From the NCBI GenBank assembly GCA_964247055.1, contig OZ176051.1:9486001-9550000 (forward strand): 64,000 nucleotides of DNA. Reading direction: 5' to 3'. Shown one piece after another: positions 62,301-64,000 of the stretch. Position numbers and translations under genes: made by a program. The DNA is from Paragordius varius. Lineage: Eukaryota; Nematomorpha. Each line of letters begins with the position of its first letter. Position 1 is the stretch's first letter. Under the pieces are notes generated by a model, which ran no database searches, was not told where the DNA came from, and saw only the letters and a list, made by a program, of their open reading frames with translations.

Positions 62301-62482
62301 TATGATTGAACCTATTCATAACTGTATCAATAATTTCCCAAGTGTTTGCTATAGTTCCCGGTTTCCAGCGACGTTTTTGGTTAAAATATTCTTCGAATGT
62401 ATGGGGAATGTTTGATTCTACCAAAGCTTTGGGTGCTTTTTGCAAAAAATATCCCAATCGTCTTATGAGCACACTGAGATAC
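56302..62482 (-). CDS. Chitin synthase, 3' half, divergent
   Basis: Five exons read on the minus strand match the order of an animal chitin synthase, a family 2 glycosyltransferase that makes and extrudes chitin at the plasma membrane. They are 62263-62482 (EEYFNQKRRW, the QxxRW product-binding motif, then PGTIAN), 61313-61480, 60648-60953 (membrane cluster ending FWGTRE, the conserved WGTRE box), 56823-57019 (WISQL...LAEKAFWIEKL) and 56302-56508 (two more helices, stop). The joins between the first three exons and between the last two are phase-consistent. The link from WGTRE to exon 57019 is out of phase unless a small exon is missing or the acceptor lies at 56988; the usual coiled coil is not seen. 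Upstream catalytic exons should lie beyond 64000. Lys-Arg replaces Arg-Arg in QRRRW, and Phe precedes WGTRE. Confidence 0.8.
57668..58105. mobile_element. MITE with TTGGTCCTTAA-type termini, copy 1
   Basis: The left end contains AACACTTTAAGTTGG and TTTGGTCCTTAAAC; the right end has the inverse forms AGGGACCAATTAGAAG and AAGTGTTAAAGAACAC. It lies in the long chitin synthase intron. A second copy is at 63455-63917. Confidence 0.65.
58380..59530. repeat. Segmental duplication shared with 31210-32350
   Basis: This is the second copy of the 1.15-kb segment, placed in the chitin synthase intron between the WGTRE exon and the C-terminal exons. It is in the same orientation as the other copy. The right edge lies beside the hairpin element at 59552. 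Confidence 0.8.
58395..58830 (-). pseudogene. Polytopic membrane protein exon fragment, copy 2
   Basis: From about 58670 down it is open through FLILWLLACLVSYLM, PRILLFMHGILLVSTC, RGMIVIFELNTN and FGLSMPLGIRKC. A frameshift just upstream separates it from the GGYAELVQPPGS part, unless CTCTTTTAG there is a true acceptor. It is on the same strand as chitin synthase but does not fit that protein at this position. Confidence 0.4.
59552..59719. mobile_element. Hairpin MITE with 59-bp arms
   Basis: Arms 59552-59610 and 59661-59719 are inverted copies (both hold GGTTGCTTATTT and TAGGGCAATTTGC in opposite sense) around a 50-nt loop. It lies in the chitin synthase intron. The rest of the intron (59720-60640) shows no gene. 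Confidence 0.75.
61047..61271. mobile_element. hAT-like MITE in chitin synthase intron
   Basis: It starts CAGGGTTGGCCAGCACGC and ends GTGACACTCCTG. The flanks TTCTAAAT and ATCTAATT agree at six of eight bases, which fits a worn 8-bp target duplication. It fills most of the 359-nt intron 60954-61312. Confidence 0.5.
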
Positions 62483-62489
62483 CTATAAA

Positions 62490-63450
62490 GAGGCTGATAT
62501 AAGTATATAAAGAACAAATAAAAAGGCCTAAAAACATAGTTTGTGCTGATTAATTTTTGCTTTTCTCTTTTTTTAATGTATAAACTGATAACTCTCTTGC
62601 CAAGAAGCTAGAAGTAATGATATTGGAATGTAGCAATCAAAGACATACTTAACTGTTAAAAGATCAACACTTGATTTAACAATACAAAATACATAATCTC
62701 AATCCATAATAATTATAAAAACTAGGATTACTTGATATAAGACGCGAAAAAACCTTATGTAGCATAGCTTGATTTAAAAGTCTATCCTAAAACGCATCCA
62801 ATATATACTGGTTTTATCTTTATTTCAATATGTTTTGGTTTTTGTTTAATATATACTGGGAGTAACGAAACGAGGACTTTTAGGTTAGACTTTGGCCAAT
62901 ATTTAAAATTAAAACTATGATATTAATTAAGCCTTAATAAAAAAAATTTCCAAAAAACAAAGATAAAATGGAAAAATTTTTTACTAATAAATCATAATTA
63001 ATGAGATTGTTCTGGAATTGTTGGAATATTTTTACAACTATAATTTGCGCCTGAGATCCTATTTATCCTTAAATTTGTTGCTAGTTTTATTTATTAATTT
63101 AACCAAGGAGCCGATAATTTAATTTAAATAATATTAAATAAACCAAATATCAATAATCGAGAATGTTTTGCTTATTAAAATAAGTTTAAGGTCGTTTCAT
63201 TAATATGTTGAGCCCCCTTAGATTTTTCTACACCTTTTGGGAGCCACTGCTGTAATCTATTTAAATAAAAATTGTTCAAAAAATACATTTATGCGTAATA
63301 ATCAATCCGTTTTTGACCAAGTTTAGAAGAAACAAAATATTATTCCACTACTCCCTTTATAAACATAATAATGTCTTAAATTATGAATTCTTATATCATT
63401 ATAGCATATGATGATTTTTCTAATGGATAATGTCCCCTAATAATATACCA
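62490..63450. other. No gene seen upstream of the QxxRW exon
   Basis: The next upstream chitin synthase exon should hold the ED motif and end in an Arg codon split as AG/G. I found no such exon on the minus strand here. The stretch looks like intron: AT-rich with many stops. Confidence 0.5.
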
Positions 63451-63454
63451 TTTG

Positions 63455-63917
63455 CACTTCAAGAGTGTCCTTAAACACAAATTGGTCCTTGAACACTTAA
63501 GTTGATCCTTTGACTTTTTTGTTTTGTTTTAACTTTTATCAATCAAATATTATATTTTTCATCTATTTTATATTTTTCACCTATTTCCTATTATTTAAAT
63601 TAAATTTTAAATCAATAAATTTTAATCATTCAGAAATCGTATGTCTTTTAAATTAATTAAAAAATATATAAGTTTTCTGGATTATTATTTACAATTTTTC
63701 AACATTTGAAAGTTAATAATTTTAGTAAATTGAAAAAAATTATTTTGAACCAAAAAATCATATAGGAAATATAGAAAATAAGGTTAAAAAATAATAAAAT
63801 AAAATAAATGTAAATTAAATCTTAAAAATATTAAGGACCAACTTGAAATGTTCAAGGACCAACTTGAAGTGTTCAAGGACCAATTTGAAATTTTAAGGAC
63901 TAACTTGAAGTCTTCAA
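63455..63917. mobile_element. MITE with AAGGACCAACTTGAAGTGTT repeats, copy 2
   Basis: The right end holds four tandem units of about 20 bp (63833-63915), of the form AAGGACCAACTTGAAGTGTT. The left end (63455-63510) has the inverse forms, so the termini are built from repeated units. It belongs to the same family as 57668-58105. Confidence 0.7.
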
Positions 63918-64000
63918 TAGCATCAATCAAATCTTGTTACTTATTATTTTTAAAATTGTACACAAATTTTCCAAAAATGGCACCTGGTTAGGTGCAAATA

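Noticed and set aside
1-64000. CRISPR array, tRNA, rRNA or bacterial operon
   Set aside because: No regularly spaced repeats, cloverleaf-like sequence or rRNA blocks were noticed. Split genes with GT-AG introns exclude a bacterial origin.

Overview
The window is very AT-rich eukaryotic DNA, almost certainly from an animal. It has split genes with GT-AG introns, a metazoan-type chitin synthase, a Ty3/gypsy retroelement, LINE reverse transcriptases, a mariner relic and many hAT-like and foldback termini. I see no bacterial operon structure, CRISPR array, rRNA or tRNA. The species cannot be named from the sequence. The chitin synthase points to a chitin-making protostome, but its diverged motifs (QKRRW, FWGTRE) argue against a typical insect.

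Most of the window (1-56 kb) is a disordered array of a duplicated cluster. Three gene families recur, none of which I recognise. Family A is a secreted glycoprotein of about 386 residues in 4-5 exons. Family C is a single-pass type II membrane protein of about 489 residues in five exons, one of whose introns is only 28 nt. Family F is a polytopic membrane protein with a Cys-rich tail. All phase-checked introns of A and C are phase 1. Along the minus strand the order is C, then A, then F. Unit 1 is 1-16.6 kb (A, LINE, C). Unit 2 is 16.9-22.9 kb (F, A). Unit 3 is 24.45-28.8 kb and inverted (A, part of F). Unit 4 is 34.6-55.6 kb (C fragment, F, A, LINE, a 5.2-kb insertion, C). A last F fragment lies at 55.6-56.0 kb. 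The best-preserved members are A1 (770-2638), C1 (6522-15038) and F4 (35638-36560); the others carry stops or small indels.

Mobile DNA explains many differences between units. A young Ty3/gypsy element (8903-13495), with LTRs that look identical and a 5-bp target duplication, sits in the YADD motif of an older LINE fragment, which itself lies in the first intron of C1. Unit 4 has no gypsy at this site but carries a TTAA-flanked MITE (54651-55231) that unit 1 lacks. Foldback elements lie at 28.8-29.2 and 47.5-48.8 kb. A mariner relic lies at 29.9-30.9 kb, and a second LINE plus a gypsy tail at 32.6-34.5 kb.

The right end (56.3-62.5 kb, minus strand) holds the 3' half of a divergent chitin synthase: the QxxRW motif, the transmembrane cluster, WGTRE, and the C-terminal pair of transmembrane helices. 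Its introns carry MITEs and a duplicated 1.15-kb segment (58.38-59.53 kb, also at 31.21-32.35 kb) that encodes pieces of another polytopic membrane protein. The catalytic N-terminal exons should lie beyond the right edge. Exon limits are inferred from splice signals and reading phase only. Many of the small indels could be real decay or assembly error.
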